A stretch of DNA of 64,000 bases, taken from assembly GCA_946811185.2 (NCBI GenBank), contig OX328107.1, positions 23,395,587 to 23,459,586 of the forward strand, given 5' to 3'. The stretch comes from Hippopus hippopus. Lineage: Eukaryota > Mollusca > Bivalvia > Cardiida > Cardiidae. A program made the translations under genes and the position numbers. This document shows positions 61,870 to 64,000 of this stretch, piece by piece. Position 1 is the stretch's first letter; every line of letters begins with the position of its first letter. A model generated the notes under the pieces. The model was not told where the DNA came from. It saw only the letters and a program-made list of their open reading frames with translations, and searched no databases.

Positions 61870-62560
61870 ATTTCAAAACTAGGTAAAAACCTTCCAGGTA
61901 GCTTCGTCTTTTGTATTTTTGCCTGATTTTAAAATTCTTTTTTCTTCCAGCGACTAACATATGGCCCGACCACACTATACCAGACTGTCACCTCCACAAT
62001 TTTTTTCATACTTTTAAATGGTATGATTTAAGTTTAAATGTATTATTACACCTGCTTAGATATTTTGGCATTTACTGGGCCTTTAAAACTCAAGGGCATT
62101 ACTTGTACGTGGATATGTCCTCGTACAGCCCTTGTACTGGGAAAACAAGCGAAAACGTGGAGAATCTCATTGACATGACTGAAAAATGCTGCTGAACGTG
62201 GTGTAAAACAACTGTCAAATAAACAAACCGCAGACGTGCTCTGTGCAGAGTATAGCAAGGTCAACTTGCAGATACTAGGCCAATGCACTTCAGTCTTTTT
62301 CTCGGAACATCGTATTTAGGCTCCGAGACGTGTGACCGATGGATAATTCAACACTGTCTGCCTCGTTTCCGGTTCTGCAATGCTCTTCTTCCTGGTAATT
62401 CATTATGTAAGGGGAGCAGATGGAATAACAACGGGAATACGATGACGGCTAATTACTTGTAGTCAGACGGCTATGCCCATAAAATAGACTTTGAATCTCG
62501 TAAAACAAGTATTTGTAGGTTGTAATAGTAGAAATATAGTTTATTGGACGTCTTCATAAC
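61870..62560. other. Region without recognised gene
   Basis: A 94-codon open frame (61911-62195) follows a good acceptor-like tract (ttttttcttccag at 61938-61950). No domain recognised, and no partner exon found. Confidence 0.25.
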
Positions 62561-62603
62561 TACTGTATATTGTGTTATATATTGAAACGCTGAACCATGT
62601 TAG

Positions 62604-62606
<3 letters not shown>

Positions 62607-62641
<35 letters not shown>
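62607..62641. repeat. (AG)n microsatellite
   Basis: Uninterrupted AG run. Confidence 0.95.
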
Positions 62642-62643
<2 letters not shown>

Positions 62644-63264
62644 CAGAGACGTTTCGTACCTACTGAGGAACCTATAGAAATAACTTGGCTCAGTACGTCT
62701 TTCTTCGTTTTGCAAATGATATCCCTAGCCGGTTTTATCTATAACACTGCCCTGAAATTACTTTTTTTTTCAGCGCCGCTGAATGTGTTGGCTTTTGACC
62801 TACTTTTTGGCATTGATAACAAATGAATAAATAGAAATTTGTGATTGATAAAAAATGTATACATGGTTTTTTTAAAGGCCCCTGTCAATTTGCTGCCACA
62901 ATGAAATCGTCTATCGTTTTTAAAGATATTTCTTGTTTCCACTATGATCATCAGGGTTTTTGTTCATCTAGCAGCAGGCTACGTTTTTATATAAAATAGT
63001 ATAGCAATAGAAGAAATTGGTGAGAAATTTATCGTTCATCCCAAAATTAATTCCCATTCAATTACGTATTCAGATGCAATAAATTGATTACCCATATTTT
63101 ACACCCTGTCGACGATAAAAGGCTTCATGAGAGCCAGAAAATGATCGTCGTCTGGAAATGCACTCGAGTTAAAGAATTCTAAAAATTTTGTCATTTGGCA
63201 AAGAATAAAGTAGTGTTGGACCAGAATAATGTTGTCGAAAAAAGTTACTTAGTAAGTCAACGAG

Positions 63265-63484
63265 TAACTCTTTACCAAACGACAAGTTTTTAGACTTGAA
63301 AGCATATGCAGACAGCAGCAAATTTAGTTATTACTCGATAGATAGTTTTGTTTCAGAAAAGGTAAAAAAGTATTGTAGGAATAGAAGAAAAATAGAATGA
63401 AAATTTCTTCTTTTCTCACAATGTTTTCAGAAGCCCTTTTTTTCTCATGGTCGTTCAAAAGCGGGATTGTGTGGTAAGGTTAAG
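63265..63484. mobile_element. MITE-A copy
   Basis: taactctttaccaaacgac to gattgtgtggtaaggttaag; core decayed. Confidence 0.75.
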
Positions 63485-63644
63485 TAGTTTTTAACCCAGT
63501 TCTGCTTGACACGAAAAAGACAAAAACGCCGTAAGTCGTTGCTCAAGCCACTTGACTGTATCAATTCATTTTCGACTATATCTCTTAAGGAGACTTTGTC
63601 AAAAAAGAAGTTTTTCTGGTAATTTAAGCAAACCAGCACAAGAA

Positions 63645-63912
63645 AGTGAGCCAAGCTCTTACAAAAGAGGGTTTAATGCACCTCCAAAATGTGTTTTACC
63701 AAGCCAGTCATCACACAATTATGAATCCAGAAAATCCATTTTGTCCAAAAATAAGGCTAAATCATGACAAAGAGTAGTCCTTTGACATGCAGAAAATTTA
63801 TGAATAGCAAAAGATTTCGAGCCATGTCAGCCTGCGCGGATTGCGCAGGCTTACATGGCTCGAAACTTTTTGCAGATGCATTAAGTCCCCTTTTCAAATA
63901 GCATGGCTCAAG
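63645..63912. mobile_element. MITE-C copy, reverse orientation
   Basis: gtgagccaagctcttacaaa to ccccttttcaaatagcatgg; palindrome cagcctgcgcggattgcgca / ggcttacatggctcg. Confidence 0.8.
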
Positions 63913-64000
63913 TACATGTGGTTACCGTGAGCACATGACATAATCTGGGCCATGCCTTACATAACCATACCTTTGTAGTTATTTCTGTTGCTAAAACCAT

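Larger units (their letters stand above)
54540..62960. repeat. Degenerate long-unit duplication array
   Basis: One module (atcacaatgcgcc... gactgcagccgtgtgtattc ... ctgtttgtctttttgtcaaa) recurs near 54975, 56418, 57745, 58820, 60590 and 61085. A second (gtgtcagaactccga ... atgtctagaattt) recurs near 54683, 56296, 57105, 58710 and 60458. A third (gctttt gacctactttttgg ... tttttaaagatatttcttgt) is at 54790-54950 and 62790-62955. Identity is moderate and spacing uneven (0.8-1.75 kb), so an old array broken by later insertions. Confidence 0.7.

Noticed and set aside
61911..62195. 94-codon open frame after an acceptor-like tract
   Set aside because: No recognisable domain, no upstream partner exon and no donor; too weak to call a gene.

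Overview
The window is animal nuclear DNA and reads like a bivalve mollusc. It is AT-rich, has small exons split by repeat-filled introns, and carries one recognisable gene on the + strand: the 3' part of twitchin, the giant titin/MLCK-like muscle protein. Several dispersed hairpin elements resemble repeats I associate with zebra/quagga mussel genomes. That species hint is from memory; only 'bivalve-like' is supported here.

Twitchin (362-35889, +). Fifteen exons can be chained by splice sites and reading frame: the end of the kinase C-lobe (362-514, 1062-1185), the post-kinase autoregulatory segment (4927-5029), then five Ig (I-set) domains (5724-9093, 9938-12017, 24714-26524, 27441-28989, 30303-35889). 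A Ser-rich linker exon (13795-14058) lies between the second and third Ig. The spliced length from 363 to the TAA at 35887-35889 is 2256 nt (752 codons including stop), so all junction phases agree. Kinase followed by five Ig domains is the expected twitchin C-terminus. The Ser-rich exon has basic PKA-type sites and sits where the D2 catch-muscle phosphorylation site is described in mussel twitchin. Read through its donor, it ends after five more codons, giving a possible short isoform followed by an unusually MITE-poor stretch with several AATAAA signals (14832-17170).

The rest is mobile and repetitive DNA. At least five short non-autonomous families recur: MITE-A (about 230 bp, TTAA-flanked, perfect-hairpin core, over 40 full or partial copies), MITE-B (about 200 bp, TTAA-flanked, GATC-rich stem), MITE-C (about 265 bp, ends GAGCCATGCTCTG), MITE-D (about 270 bp, ends GCAACACGCG) and MITE-E (about 170-190 bp, ends ACCATTCTTA). 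Nested insertions give a relative order. Larger elements are an internally deleted mariner with a tandem-repeat insert (6964-8896), a nearly complete but frameshifted IS630/Tc1/mariner element with DUF4817-like N-terminus (49176-50608), a jockey-like reverse transcriptase pseudogene (40030-40560, -), and terminal-inverted-repeat elements at 36347-37143 and 47772-48425.

Other structures: a 145-bp-unit tandem array (18300-20470), a 250-bp and a 120-bp palindromic family, simple repeats (41293-42035 the largest), SINE remnants, and a degenerate long-unit duplication array (54.5-63.0 kb). After 35.9 kb I find no convincing host protein-coding gene.
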